From: Blastococcus sp. TF02-09
GTDB taxonomy: Bacteria > Actinomycetota > Actinomycetes > Mycobacteriales > Geodermatophilaceae
Direction of reading: 5' to 3'
Assembly: GCF_003319105.1 (NCBI RefSeq)
Contig: NZ_QOHH01000007.1
Span: forward strand, 62,001-126,000
DNA length: 64,000 bases
Shown one piece after another: positions 16,930-26,036 of the stretch (positions are counted from its first letter, which is position 1; every line of letters begins with the position of its first letter). The notes below the pieces were generated by a model. It worked only from the letters and a program-made list of their open reading frames with translations, ran no database searches and was not told the origin of the DNA. A program made the position numbers and the translations under genes.

Positions 16930-18948
16930 TCAGCCGGCGCTGTTCTGCAGCACGTCGAACGTGCGGCTGCGGGACTCGAGGTCGCCGAGCCGGACCGACA
17001 CGGTGCACCGGGAGCCCACGGTGTTGGCATAGGGCACCCGGTCGACGAAGGCCAGCGACCCGGTGCAGTCGTCGGTGCGCACCTCGAGCTCGCCGCCGAG
17101 CTGCCGCAGCAGCACCGTGGGGGCGGGGGTGCGGCTGCTGAAGACGACGGAGATGTTGTCCGCCGCGTCGGTGCCCCGCCACACGGGCAGGACGACGAGG
17201 TCGACGGACCCGCCCACGCGGACCGTGCCGCCGATCTGCACCTCGAGGGCCTCCAGCCGCTGCGCGGGGTACACCGCGGTGGCCACCAGGCCCTCGAGCG
17301 CGGCGTCGATCGCGGTGCCCCGCTCGACCAGGCCCTCGCGCAGCTCCGCTGCGCTTCCGTCGTCCCCGCCGGGGAGGGCGACGGTGTAGCTGGCGGTCGC
17401 CTCGCCCCCGGCGGGCACGTCGACCGGCACCTGCCAGCCGCACGCCGTCGTCGGTACGCCGGGCGTGACGTCGCGGACCGCCGGCACCGACCAGGTGACG
17501 TCGGGGCACGGTGCGCCGTCCTCCGGGGCGGGCACCGCCTCGAACAGCGGCCCGGCCATCGCGTCCTCGGCCGTCCAGGTGACGGTGGTGGTGAGGGTGC
17601 CCGCCTCGGGGTCGTAGGCGGCCTCGCGGGCGACGGCCAGGCCCGAGGGCAGCTGCCCGGTCGGGCCGATCGCGGTGACCTCCTCGACGGCCGTCCCGGT
17701 CGCCGTGGCACCCCGGGTGCCGGCCGGCCCGTCGTCCCCGGAGGTGAGGGCGACCACGCCGACGACGGCACCGACGGCGGCCAGCGACCCGGCCACGGTC
17801 CACCAGGTGCGGCGGTCGTGCAGCCAGCCGCGGGACTTTCCCTCCTGGTCGGCCGCCGGCGCGGGAACCGGTTGCGGGCGGGGAGCGCGCAGCTGGGTCT
17901 GCGCCGAGGCGGCGTCGTCCCCCGGCGCGGGCTGCGGCGCTACCCACGGGCTCTCCGCTGCTGGGGCGGCGGCCGGCAGCTCCGCCGGGGCCGCGGCGGC
18001 CTTGACGTTCGTGGCGCCGGGGTCGAGGTCGGGCGCGGGCCGGTGCCCGAGCACCCCGAAGGCGGGCACCTCCCCCACCCGGGCCGACGCCCACGCCTGC
18101 GGCTCGGGGACGACGGGCAGCGCGCCGACCTCCGCGACGGCCGGCAGCAGCTCCCGCAGGGCCGCGGCCGCGGCGGCGGCGGGCGGGCGGCGGGCCGGGT
18201 CCTTGGCGAGCAGCCCCTGCAGCACGGCGTCGACCGAGGCAGGCAGACCGTCGACCGGCGGCGGCTCCGCGGTGACGTGCCGGTTGGCGACGGCGTAGCC
18301 GGTGCCGCCCCCGGCGAACGGGGGCCGGCCGGCGAGCAGCTCGTAGAGGACGATCCCGGCGCCGTAGACGTCGGAGGCGGCGCTGACGGTCTCGGCGGTG
18401 AAGATCTCCGGCGCCATGTAGTCCGGCGTGCCGAGCACCCCGGTCATGCGCACGGTCGTCTCCTGCGCCAGCCGGGCGATGCTGAAGTCGCTGAGCAGCA
18501 CGGCGGGCGGCTCGGCGTCGGTGAGCAGCACGTTGTCCGGCTTGACGTCGCGGTGCAGCACACCGCGGGCGTGCGCGGCGGCCAGCGCCTCGAGGACGTC
18601 GGCGGCGATGCGCACGGCCTCGGCCACCGGTAGCGTGCCGGCCGCCCGCAGCCGCGCGCGCAGGTCCGCACCCCGTACGAGGTCCATGACGATGGCGAGG
18701 TCGTCGCCCTCGATGACCAGGTCGCGCACCCGGACGACGTTCGGGTGCACCAGGTCCAGCAGGATCGAGCGCTCCTGGACGAACCGGGTCAGGATCTCCG
18801 GGTCGCGGGCGAACTCCGGCCGCAGCAGCTTGGCCGCGACCTCCTCCCCCGTGCGCTGGTCGACCGCCGCCCAGACCTGGCCCATCGCCCCGCTGCCGAG
18901 CTGCCGCTCCAGGACGTAGCGGCTGCCGAGCGCGCGGGTGGTCTGCAT
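16930..18948 (-). CDS. Receptor-like serine/threonine protein kinase (PknB type) with DFS instead of DFG
   Basis: 672 residues. Kinase domain 10-270: glycine loop GSGAMGQVW, catalytic Lys40, HRDVKPDN at 132-139 with Asp134, and MAPE at 178-181. The magnesium-loop DFG is replaced by DFS (154-156), which keeps the metal-binding Asp. A Pro/Ala-rich linker leads to one membrane segment (about 370-395) and an extracytoplasmic domain of about 270 residues, beta-rich with several Cys, not PASTA repeats. Placed directly before the FHA-bearing motor, it could phosphorylate that ATPase and so couple an outside signal to secretion; this is inference. Confidence 0.92.
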   Translation of the reverse strand: MQTTRALGSRYVLERQLGSGAMGQVWAAVDQRTGEEVAAKLLRPEFARDPEILTRFVQERSILLDLVHPNVVRVRDLVIEGDDLAIVMDLVRGADLRARLRAAGTLPVAEAVRIAADVLEALAAAHARGVLHRDVKPDNVLLTDAEPPAVLLSDFSIARLAQETTVRMTGVLGTPDYMAPEIFTAETVSAASDVYGAGIVLYELLAGRPPFAGGGTGYAVANRHVTAEPPPVDGLPASVDAVLQGLLAKDPARRPPAAAAAAALRELLPAVAEVGALPVVPEPQAWASARVGEVPAFGVLGHRPAPDLDPGATNVKAAAAPAELPAAAPAAESPWVAPQPAPGDDAASAQTQLRAPRPQPVPAPAADQEGKSRGWLHDRRTWWTVAGSLAAVGAVVGVVALTSGDDGPAGTRGATATGTAVEEVTAIGPTGQLPSGLAVAREAAYDPEAGTLTTTVTWTAEDAMAGPLFEAVPAPEDGAPCPDVTWSVPAVRDVTPGVPTTACGWQVPVDVPAGGEATASYTVALPGGDDGSAAELREGLVERGTAIDAALEGLVATAVYPAQRLEALEVQIGGTVRVGGSVDLVVLPVWRGTDAADNISVVFSSRTPAPTVLLRQLGGELEVRTDDCTGSLAFVDRVPYANTVGSRCTVSVRLGDLESRSRTFDVLQNSAG

Positions 18949-18961
18949 GCCTGTGGTCCTC

Positions 18962-20248
18962 TCAGCCTTCGTCGGCCGGGAGGACGAACCAGGAGAGGGC
19001 GGGCGCGCCCTGCTCCACCCCGCGGTCCGGGCCGCGGGTCGTGGCCTGCAGCAGCGCCACGCCGTCGTCCCCGAGCGCCTGCCCGGAGTCGAAGGTCAGC
19101 GCCGGGCCGCCGAGCCCGTCGTCGGCGCCCAGCTCCAGCTCCCGCAGGGCGGTGAGGACGTCGCCGGGGTCGGTGGACGCCGCCTGCTCGGCCGCGGTGG
19201 CCAGCGCCAGCACGGCGTCGTGGCTGCGGACGTCGGCGGTGGCCGCACCGTCCCGGCCGAAGGTCTCCGGGCCCAGCAGCGCCGGCACGGCCGCGTCCTG
19301 CGCGGCCAGCCGCACCGCGGCCAGGAAGTGCGCGACGCCGGGCTCGGTCGATGAGTCGGTGACCGCGGGGCCGACGGTGAAGAACTGGCCGGCGGTCGTG
19401 GCCGTGCCGCCGGCGCCCAGCTCGGCCAGCCGGCCCCCGAACGCGGGAGCCAGTGCGGACGGCGCGAGGACGACCGGGAGGGTGGGTGCGACGCCCTGCA
19501 GCGCGGCCACCGTCTCGGCGGAGGTCTCCGCGGAGGCGCCCACCACCACGGCGTCCGCGCCGCCGTCGGTGAGCGGGCGGGCGGCCGCGGCGACCTGGCC
19601 GGCGAGGGCGTCCCCCGCGGTCAGGGGAACGCGGAGCGCGGGGTCGGCCAGGGCGGCGAGCTCCTCGCCAACTCCCTCGCCGGTCAGGGTCAGCGGCGCG
19701 CGCTGCCCCCGGTCGGCCAGCAGGCCGCTGATCCGCTCGGTCACCTGCGAGGCGCTGGGGCCGGTGCGCCAGGCGGCCTCTCCGGTTCCGCCGTCGCGAG
19801 CGTCGTAGGGCAGCAGGACGGCGGTGTCCGCGGCGGCCGCCAGCGGCAGCGCGGCGTCCAGGTGCGGCCCCGCCGAGGCGTAGACGATCCCCGCGACGCC
19901 CGAGTCGAGCAGCTGGCGGGTGGCGGCGACCGCCCCCTCGGGGGTGCCGCGGTCGTCGACGACCTCCAGCTCCACCCGGTCGTCGTCGCCCTCGTCGAGC
20001 CGGAACTCCGCCACCCGGGCTCCCGCGGCCGGTGCGGCGAACTCCCCGCCCTCACCGCGGGCGCCGAGTGCGGTGACGACGACGCCCACGCGCACGGGCT
20101 GCTCGACGTCGCCCAGCAGGGAGAGCTCCACGGCCGGCGCCGGGGCCGGGGCGAAGTCCTCGCCGCTGCTCTCCTCGTCGGTGTCGCCCCCGGTGCACCC
20201 GGACACCGCCAGCGCGGCCAGCGCCAGGCCGCCGATCAGTCGCCGCAC
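18962..20248 (-). CDS. Lipoprotein with periplasmic binding (LivJ/branched-chain amino-acid receptor-like) fold
   Basis: 428 residues from GTG 20248. Signal sequence ends in the lipobox AVSGC (Cys about 18), followed by an acidic/Pro-rich tether. The mature part shows type I binding-protein features: VRVGVVV, a DDRGTPEGAVAATRQLLDSGV segment, GIVYASAGPHLDAA and ADAVVVGASAETSAETV. No permease or ABC ATPase genes are nearby, so it is probably not part of an importer. It sits 13 bp before the kinase gene and 1 bp after the exported coiled-coil gene, which fits a ligand sensor feeding the kinase. Role inferred from context. Confidence 0.8.
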   Translation of the reverse strand: MRRLIGGLALAALAVSGCTGGDTDEESSGEDFAPAPAPAVELSLLGDVEQPVRVGVVVTALGARGEGGEFAAPAAGARVAEFRLDEGDDDRVELEVVDDRGTPEGAVAATRQLLDSGVAGIVYASAGPHLDAALPLAAAADTAVLLPYDARDGGTGEAAWRTGPSASQVTERISGLLADRGQRAPLTLTGEGVGEELAALADPALRVPLTAGDALAGQVAAAARPLTDGGADAVVVGASAETSAETVAALQGVAPTLPVVLAPSALAPAFGGRLAELGAGGTATTAGQFFTVGPAVTDSSTEPGVAHFLAAVRLAAQDAAVPALLGPETFGRDGAATADVRSHDAVLALATAAEQAASTDPGDVLTALRELELGADDGLGGPALTFDSGQALGDDGVALLQATTRGPDRGVEQGAPALSWFVLPADEG

Positions 20249-20249
20249 G

Positions 20250-23084
20250 TCAGCCCTCCGCACCGAGTCGGAAGACGAACACCGTCGACGACGTCGAGCC
20301 GCGGGGCAGGTCGATGCCGAAGGGCCCGAAGCCCTGGGCCGCCTGCAGCGAGCGGGCCAGCTGCTGCGACTCCAGCTGCGCGTCGGCCAGCTCGGCCATC
20401 CGCACGCCGCGGAAGCTCGCCGCGCTCTGGCTGGTCTCCTGCACCTGCTCGGTGCGGACCCCGGTCTGGCCGGCGCTGTTCTGGATGACCCCGAGCAGCC
20501 CGCGTCCCTGCGCGGCCGACCCGAGGTCCAGCAGCACCTTCTGCAGCTGGGCCTGCAGCGCGGCCGAGGCTGCCGACTGCGACTGGTTGGCCGCACTGAT
20601 CTGCTCGGCGAGCCGCCCGATCGAGGACTGCGCGGCCTCGTCGAGGTCCTGCTCGGCGGCGGCCTGGACGGCGTCGAGCCGCGCGGTCTGCTCCTCGACG
20701 ACGGCCTTGCCCTGCTCCAGCTGCTGGGTGGCGGAGGCGCCGAGCTGGCCGGCGAGGTCACCGCTGAGCCCCTCGAGCGAGGAGTCGGCGTCCTGGCCCG
20801 CGGCCGCGGCGTCGTCGGCGGCGTCCCGAACCTCCTCGGCACCGGCGGCGTCCACCTTGCTCGAGGCGTCCTCGATGAGCGAGCGGATCGCAGCCGCCAC
20901 CGTGACCTGGGTGCACTCGACCTGGGCGAAGTGCGTGGCGACGGCGTTGAGCGTGGGCTCAGTGACGACCGGTTCCGGGTTCTCGCAGGTGTAGCCCTCC
21001 TCGTCAGGGGCCTGGGGAAGCGGTGCGTCGTAGAGAGCTTCGAGCTCGCCGAGCATTTCCCCCAGAGCGGTCTCCAGCAGACGGTCCGAGATGGGGCCGT
21101 TCGCGAGGCTGGAAAGGCTGGCCAGCGGGCCGGACAACAGCGCGCCCAGCTGTCCCTTCAGGTCGGTCAGCGCCGGCTGCAAGCCGTCGAGGCCGGAACG
21201 GGCGGCGGTGGTGGCGGCGGTGACCTCGCTCCAGGCTGCGGCCTCCTCGGCGACCCGGTCGACCAGCGGGTCCGGAGTGCCCGGGACGTCCGGTGCTGCG
21301 AGGCCAGCACAGGTCTGCCCGTCGACGGAGCGGCGCATCTCGTCGTAGTCCGCGGAGGTGGCCGGGTTCGTGGCGGCGTCCACGGCACAGATCGAGGCGG
21401 CCAGGGCCTCCAGCTGGGCGGTGATGCTGCCGGTGCCCTGGAGCTCCGTCAGCCGCTCGGCGGCGAGGTCGTCGATGGCGACCAGCTGGTCCCGCACGCC
21501 TCCGGCGTCGATGGCGTCGACGGCCAACGAGGCGTCCTCAATGCCGTCATCCAGGGCTCCAAGTCCGGTCAGCAGGTCACCGGCCGCGTCACCCGGTCGG
21601 GGAAGAGTGGCCAACGCTCGCCCTGCGGTCTGCAGTTCGCTCACCGACGTCACCAGGTCATCGATCAGCCCACCGACCGTCTCGATGGCGGCGAGGTCCA
21701 GCGTGCCGGCGACCGCGCTCCCCTGCGTCTGCAGCTCGTCCGCGAGCTCGACCAGCTCGGAGCCGGCACCGACCAGGCGGCAGACCAGCGCCTCGCCGCC
21801 CGGGGTGCAGGACCCGGCGTCGCCGATCGCCTCGCGCAGCGTCGTGCGCAGGTCGCCGACGCAGTCGCCGCTGGCCGAGGCCAACTCGCGCAGCTGGTTG
21901 CTCACGGTGGCCAGCTGGCCGAGCAGCGTGCCGGCCACCTCGCTGTCCGTGCCCGAGCCGCCGCAAGAGACCGGCGAAGGCGGAGCCTCCCGGGTCGGGG
22001 TGCCGAAGTAGTCCTTGACGCTCTGCACCGCCGTGCTCAGCGCACCGGTGGCCTGGCCGTTGGTCGACCGCACCGTGCCGGCGACGGAGGCGTCCAGCGC
22101 CTCGAGGTCGGCGAGCACGGCCGCGGCGGCTGCGTCGACGTCGGAGGCGGTGCGGGTGAGCGCCTCGGTCGCCGCGGCACCGACCTGACCGGCGTTCACG
22201 CTCAGTGTCTGCTGCACCGAGAGCAGGCTGTCGGTGACCTGGGCCAGCGTCGCGTTGACGTCGGCGATGAGGCCGATCGTGTTGTTCTCCGAGCCGACCA
22301 TGGCGGCCGTCCCGCCGAAGGCGTCGCCGACCAGTCGTGCCACGGAGGTGTCGGTGGCCAGCCCCGGCTGGACGGCCAGGCTGAGCTCCGGGAGCTCGAA
22401 GTCGGTGGCGTCCTGCACCAGGGTGAAGGTGGTGCTGGGCGACAGCCGCGGCGGCGCGAGCAGCGAGGCCCACTGCACCGTCGTCCCGCCCTCGCCGGCG
22501 CTCACCACGCCGTTGGTGGTGCCGGGCTCGGTGGCGCCGGGCTGCGAGCGCACGAGGGTGGCGGCGCTCTCCTCGGGCATGGTCGCGCTGGCGACGACGG
22601 TGAGCGGCGTGGTGACCAGCTCGTAGCTGTCCCGGGCGACCCCGGCGGCGTCGTACTGGAACCGCTCGGGACGCACGGTGGTGTTCTGGACCGTCAGGTT
22701 GATCTCGACCCGGCCGCTCACGCCCTCGAGGTCGGCGAGATCGGTGCCCACGCGGCCGTCGTGGCGCCACGACGTCGTGATCAGCACAGGGAGGTCCCCG
22801 GCGTGCTGAGCGGGGTCCAGGCCGCGCGTCTTCGTAGTGGTCGCGTCGCCGTCCTCGTCCCGGCTGACCAGCGCCGAGGTCAGCCGGGTGACCCCGCCGT
22901 CGGTACCGAGATCGACGGTGACCGCCTGCAGCGCGCGCTGCGGCGCCTCGTCGGCGAGCACGACGGGCGCACCCACCGCGGCCACCCCCAGGAGCACCGC
23001 CGAGGCACCCGCCGTGATCCCCCACCGGCGGCCGATCCTCGGCCTGACCCACATCCCCCGCCGCCGGCCGCTCGCGCCCTTCAC
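20250..23084 (-). CDS. Large exported coiled-coil-like protein, first gene of the T7SS-like operon
   Basis: 944 residues from GTG 23084, chosen because GGGGAGA precedes it; the frame is open to 23126. One hydrophobic N-terminal segment (AGASAVLLGVAAVGAPVVLA) acts as signal or anchor, then about 900 residues rich in Ala, Leu, Glu, Gln and Asp with a beta part (about 40-230) and long helical stretches to the end (for example QLEQGKAVVEEQTARLDAVQ). There are several Cys in the middle and no C-terminal membrane segment. The shape recalls the extracellular stalk of YueB/EsaA-YhgE-like T7SS proteins, but no homology is claimed. Predicted surface or periplasm-side component of the secretion locus. 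Confidence 0.75.
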   Translation of the reverse strand: MKGASGRRRGMWVRPRIGRRWGITAGASAVLLGVAAVGAPVVLADEAPQRALQAVTVDLGTDGGVTRLTSALVSRDEDGDATTTKTRGLDPAQHAGDLPVLITTSWRHDGRVGTDLADLEGVSGRVEINLTVQNTTVRPERFQYDAAGVARDSYELVTTPLTVVASATMPEESAATLVRSQPGATEPGTTNGVVSAGEGGTTVQWASLLAPPRLSPSTTFTLVQDATDFELPELSLAVQPGLATDTSVARLVGDAFGGTAAMVGSENNTIGLIADVNATLAQVTDSLLSVQQTLSVNAGQVGAAATEALTRTASDVDAAAAAVLADLEALDASVAGTVRSTNGQATGALSTAVQSVKDYFGTPTREAPPSPVSCGGSGTDSEVAGTLLGQLATVSNQLRELASASGDCVGDLRTTLREAIGDAGSCTPGGEALVCRLVGAGSELVELADELQTQGSAVAGTLDLAAIETVGGLIDDLVTSVSELQTAGRALATLPRPGDAAGDLLTGLGALDDGIEDASLAVDAIDAGGVRDQLVAIDDLAAERLTELQGTGSITAQLEALAASICAVDAATNPATSADYDEMRRSVDGQTCAGLAAPDVPGTPDPLVDRVAEEAAAWSEVTAATTAARSGLDGLQPALTDLKGQLGALLSGPLASLSSLANGPISDRLLETALGEMLGELEALYDAPLPQAPDEEGYTCENPEPVVTEPTLNAVATHFAQVECTQVTVAAAIRSLIEDASSKVDAAGAEEVRDAADDAAAAGQDADSSLEGLSGDLAGQLGASATQQLEQGKAVVEEQTARLDAVQAAAEQDLDEAAQSSIGRLAEQISAANQSQSAASAALQAQLQKVLLDLGSAAQGRGLLGVIQNSAGQTGVRTEQVQETSQSAASFRGVRMAELADAQLESQQLARSLQAAQGFGPFGIDLPRGSTSSTVFVFRLGAEG

Positions 23085-23173
23085 GACTGTCTCCCCGTGT
23101 GTCTTCCTGCCCCCGCGCTGCCGCATCCCGACCGGGGACGGCAGCAGATCCCGCCGGAGGGTAGACGGAACTG

Positions 23174-23186
23174 TCCGTATCGGTCC
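23174..23186 (-). promoter_or_regulatory. Putative shared element upstream of the T7SS-like operon
   Basis: On the plus strand it reads TCCGTATCGGTCC, one mismatch from 7861-7873. It lies about 90 bp upstream of the GTG start at 23084. On the transcribed strand it reads GGACCGATACGGA; the central GATAC could belong to a -10 box. Weak, motif-only evidence. Confidence 0.35.
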
Positions 23187-23222
23187 AACCCTGTCTCCGT
23201 CACCGTCCCTGGTGGGAGCGGC

Positions 23223-24158
23223 TCAGAAGGTCAGGACGATCCGCCCACGGACGCCGCCGGCCTCGAGGAGCCGATGCGCATCGGCAGCCTGCTCAGCCGG
23301 GAACACCCGGGCCACCCGCAGCGTGAGGACGCCGTCCTCCGCCTGCCGGCGCAACCGGTCGAGCCCTTCCCGGTCCTCGGCGGCCCGCGCCACCTGGTTG
23401 GGGAGGCAGCGCACGCCGCGCTCGCCGTCGCCCTTGTAGCCGCGAACGGTGGCCATGACGCCGCCGTCCTTCACCGCGGGCAGCACGAGCTCGTCCTGCA
23501 CCGCGCCGTCGGCCAGGCCGTCGACGCCGTCGGGGTAGCGCTCCCGGATGCGCGCGGCGACGTCGTCCCCGCGCCGGACGACGACGTCGGCGCCCAGGCC
23601 GCGCACCAGCTCCTCGTCGGCCTCGGACGCGTCGGCGACGACGGTGAGCCCGTCGGCCGTGGCCAGCTGGACGACGAAGCCGCCGAACGCGCCCGCCGAG
23701 CCGGTCACCGCGAGCACCTGGCCCGGCTGCAGGGCCATGCGGTCCAGCGCCATGCGGGCGGTCAGCCCGTTCATCGGGAGCGTGCACGCCTCGACGGCGG
23801 TCGTGCCCCGCGGCGCCCGCACCACCGAGTTGCCGGGCAGCACCTTGTCCTCGCGGTAGGCGCCGTGCGGCCCGATCGGGACGACGATGCCCATCGCGAG
23901 GTCACCGACGGCCAGGTGGTCCACCCCCTCCCCCACCTCGGCGACGACGCCGGCGACGTCCATGCCGGGCACCCACGGAGGGTTCTTGAACGGGTCGCGC
24001 GTGGCGTAGGCACCCGAGCGAGCATGGGTGTCGGTCGGGGCGACCGCGGCGGCCTGCACCCGGATCCGCACCTGACCGGGCCCGAGCGGCTCGGGCTCGA
24101 CGTCGACGACGTGCAGGGCCTCGGGCCCACCGAACTCGGTCACTCCGACTGCGCGCAT
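23223..24158 (-). CDS. NADPH:quinone oxidoreductase / zinc-independent alcohol dehydrogenase-like protein
   Basis: 311 residues, MDR superfamily. N-terminal GroES-like half ([36 protein letters not shown]) and a Rossmann half with [16 protein letters not shown] as the NADPH motif. The Cys/His zinc ligands of true alcohol dehydrogenases are absent, so a quinone- or enone-reductase activity is more likely. It starts at ATG 24158, stands between the T7SS-like locus and the acyl-CoA dehydrogenase, and has no clear operon partner. Confidence 0.85.
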   Translation of the reverse strand: MRAVGVTEFGGPEALHVVDVEPEPLGPGQVRIRVQAAAVAPTDTHARSGAYATRDPFKNPPWVPGMDVAGVVAEVGEGVDHLAVGDLAMGIVVPIGPHGAYREDKVLPGNSVVRAPRGTTAVEACTLPMNGLTARMALDRMALQPGQVLAVTGSAGAFGGFVVQLATADGLTVVADASEADEELVRGLGADVVVRRGDDVAARIRERYPDGVDGLADGAVQDELVLPAVKDGGVMATVRGYKGDGERGVRCLPNQVARAAEDREGLDRLRRQAEDGVLTLRVARVFPAEQAADAHRLLEAGGVRGRIVLTF

Positions 24159-24178
24159 GGGTCCTGCCTACCGGACAA

Positions 24179-24215
24179 GCTCGCGGCCGGCCCCCTGCAG
24201 GGGCCCGCCGCGAGC
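24179..24215 (-). terminator. Nested hairpin terminator after the acyl-CoA dehydrogenase gene
   Basis: GCTCGCGGC (24179-24187) pairs with GCCGCGAGC (24207-24215), and inside it GGCCCC pairs with GGGGCC around CTGCA. Lies 30 bp past the stop of the gene at 24245 and before the next minus-strand gene. Confidence 0.7.
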
Positions 24216-24244
24216 CTGCGAGTGGCGGGGGGCAGGGGGTCCTT

Positions 24245-25441
24245 CTACTTGAGCTTGTACTCCTTGAGCAGGCCGCGGCTGATGATCGTCTTCTGGATCT
24301 CGCTGGTGCCCTCGCCGATGAGCAGGAAGGGCGCCTCGCGCATGAGCCGCTCGATCTCGTACTCCTTGGAGTACCCGTAGCCGCCGTGGATGCGGAACGA
24401 CTGCGTGGTCACCTCGGCGCAGTACTCGCTGGCCAGCGTCTTGGCCATGCCCGACTCGACGTCGCTGCGCTTGCCGGCGTCCTTGAGGCGGGCGGCGTTG
24501 ACCATCATCAGGTGGGCGGCCTCGACCTTGATGGCCATCTCGGCCAGCTGGAAGGCGATCGCCTGGTGGTGGGCGATCGGCTTGCCGAAGGTCTCGCGCT
24601 GCTGGGCGTAGGCGATGGCGAGCTCGAAGGCGCGGATCGAGATGCCGCAGGCGCGGGCCGCCACGTTGACCCGGCCGACCTCGACGCCGTCCATCATGTG
24701 CGCGAAGCCCTTGCCGGGGACGCCGCCGAGGATGTCGCTGGCCTTGGCCTGGTAGCCGTCGAACACCAGCTCGGTGGTGTCGACGCCCTTGTAGCCCATC
24801 TTGTCGATCTTGCCGGGGATGGTGATCCCGGGCTTCACCTCGCCGAAGCCGGCAGGCTTCTCGACCAGGAAGGTCGTGAGGTTCTCGTGCGCGCGCTCGG
24901 CGCCCTCGTCGGTGCGCACCAGCGCGGCGACCAGGGTGGAGCTGCCACCGTTGGTCAGCCACATCTTCTGGCCGTTGATCGTGTAGTCGCCGTCGGCGTT
25001 CTTCGTCGCCTTGGTGCGGATCGCGGCGACGTCGGAACCCAGACCCGGCTCGGACATCGAGAAGGCACCGCGCACCTCGCCGGTGGCCATGCGCGGGAGG
25101 TAGTGGTCCTTCTGCTCCTGCGTGCCGTGCTGGCGCAGCAGGTAGGCCACGATGAAGTGGGTGTTGATGACGCCCGAGACGCTCATCCAGCCGCGCGCGA
25201 TCTCCTCGACCACGAGGGCGTAGGTGAGCAGCGACTCGCCGAGGCCGCCGTACTCCTCGGGGATCATCAGGCCGAAGATGCCGAGCTCCTTGAGCCCGTC
25301 GACGATGTCCTGCGGGTAGGCGTCGGCGTGCTCGAGCTCCTGCGCGTGCGGGATGATCTCCTTGTCGACGAAGCTCCTGACCGTCGACAGGATCTCCTGC
25401 TGGATGTCGGTCAGGTCCGCGGTCTGGGCCAAGCGGGTCAT
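24245..25441 (-). CDS. Acyl-CoA dehydrogenase of the ethylmalonyl-CoA-pathway-linked type
   Basis: 398 residues with the full acyl-CoA dehydrogenase layout: N-terminal helical domain, beta domain with FSMSEPGLGSDVA and WLTNGG (FAD and substrate contacts), and C-terminal helices with RETFGKPI, HGGYGY and IGEGTSEIQ. The catalytic base is expected in the LMREAPFLLIGEGTSE region. From memory the closest relatives are Streptomyces proteins encoded next to ccr, meaA and a CoA-ester lyase, so oxidation of methylsuccinyl-CoA or a similar branched acyl-CoA is plausible. Those partners are not adjacent here except the lyase 650 bp away on the same strand. Substrate unproven. Confidence 0.9.
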   Translation of the reverse strand: MTRLAQTADLTDIQQEILSTVRSFVDKEIIPHAQELEHADAYPQDIVDGLKELGIFGLMIPEEYGGLGESLLTYALVVEEIARGWMSVSGVINTHFIVAYLLRQHGTQEQKDHYLPRMATGEVRGAFSMSEPGLGSDVAAIRTKATKNADGDYTINGQKMWLTNGGSSTLVAALVRTDEGAERAHENLTTFLVEKPAGFGEVKPGITIPGKIDKMGYKGVDTTELVFDGYQAKASDILGGVPGKGFAHMMDGVEVGRVNVAARACGISIRAFELAIAYAQQRETFGKPIAHHQAIAFQLAEMAIKVEAAHLMMVNAARLKDAGKRSDVESGMAKTLASEYCAEVTTQSFRIHGGYGYSKEYEIERLMREAPFLLIGEGTSEIQKTIISRGLLKEYKLK

Positions 25442-25602
25442 CGGTCTCCTCCGGGGACTCCGGTGTCCGTAGTTACCCGGAAGTATGGGCCACCCCCGCG
25501 GGGCGCTCGCCGCGTGGTGGCCCGCGCGCCCTCACCGCCAGGGAGCCGGTGCCCGTGGTGGAGTAGCGCGACCGGTCCCGCCGGCGAGCAGGAGGAGATC
25601 CG

Positions 25603-26031
25603 ATGAGCACTCCGGACGACGGCGCAGCCCGCGAGGGGCAGCCCGCGTACGGCCAGGCACCGTGGGGTCCGCCCCAGTACGGGCCGGAGCAGTACGGGCC
25701 GGGGCAGTACGGGCCGCCGCCCCACGACCAGGCGCCGTACGGCCAGTACGCGCCGCCGCCGTACGGGCAGCCGGGCTACGGCTACCCCTACGCCCGGCCG
25801 ACCAACACGCTGGCGATCCTGTCGCTGGTGCTGGCCTTCGTGTTCGCGCCGGCCGGGCTGGTCACCGGCATCATCGCCCGCCGGCAGATCCGCCGGACGC
25901 ACGAGGACGGCGCCGGTCTCGCCCTGGCCGGGATCATCGTCGGCGGCATCGCGACCGCCTTCTTCGTGCTGCTGATCGTCGTGTGGCTGATCGCCGTGAT
26001 CTCGCTGACCAACGACGGCTTCGCCCCCTGA
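25603..26031 (+). CDS. DUF4190-type small membrane protein with Tyr/Pro/Gly-rich N-terminus
   Basis: 142 residues after a strong AGGAGGAGA ribosome site. Residues 1-65 are low complexity with repeated YGPxQYGPG and PPPYGQ units; then two membrane segments (NTLAILSLVLAFVFAPAGLVTGI and GIIVGGIATAFFVLLIVVWLIAVI) joined by a short basic loop. This is the common actinobacterial DUF4190 layout, role unknown. Sits between two ethylmalonyl-CoA-linked genes but on the other strand. Confidence 0.85.
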   Translation: MSTPDDGAAREGQPAYGQAPWGPPQYGPEQYGPGQYGPPPHDQAPYGQYAPPPYGQPGYGYPYARPTNTLAILSLVLAFVFAPAGLVTGIIARRQIRRTHEDGAGLALAGIIVGGIATAFFVLLIVVWLIAVISLTNDGFAP

Positions 26032-26036
26032 ACGCG

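Noticed and set aside
11918-18094. 2058-codon minus-strand open frame covering the motor and kinase genes
   Set aside because: Only its last 209 codons (from GTG 12547) are coding; the rest is an Arg/Pro/Gly-rich shadow of the motor and kinase genes in another frame.
19920-24380. 1486-codon plus-strand open frame
   Set aside because: Antisense to the lipoprotein, the 944-residue protein and the oxidoreductase; composition is that of a shadow frame.
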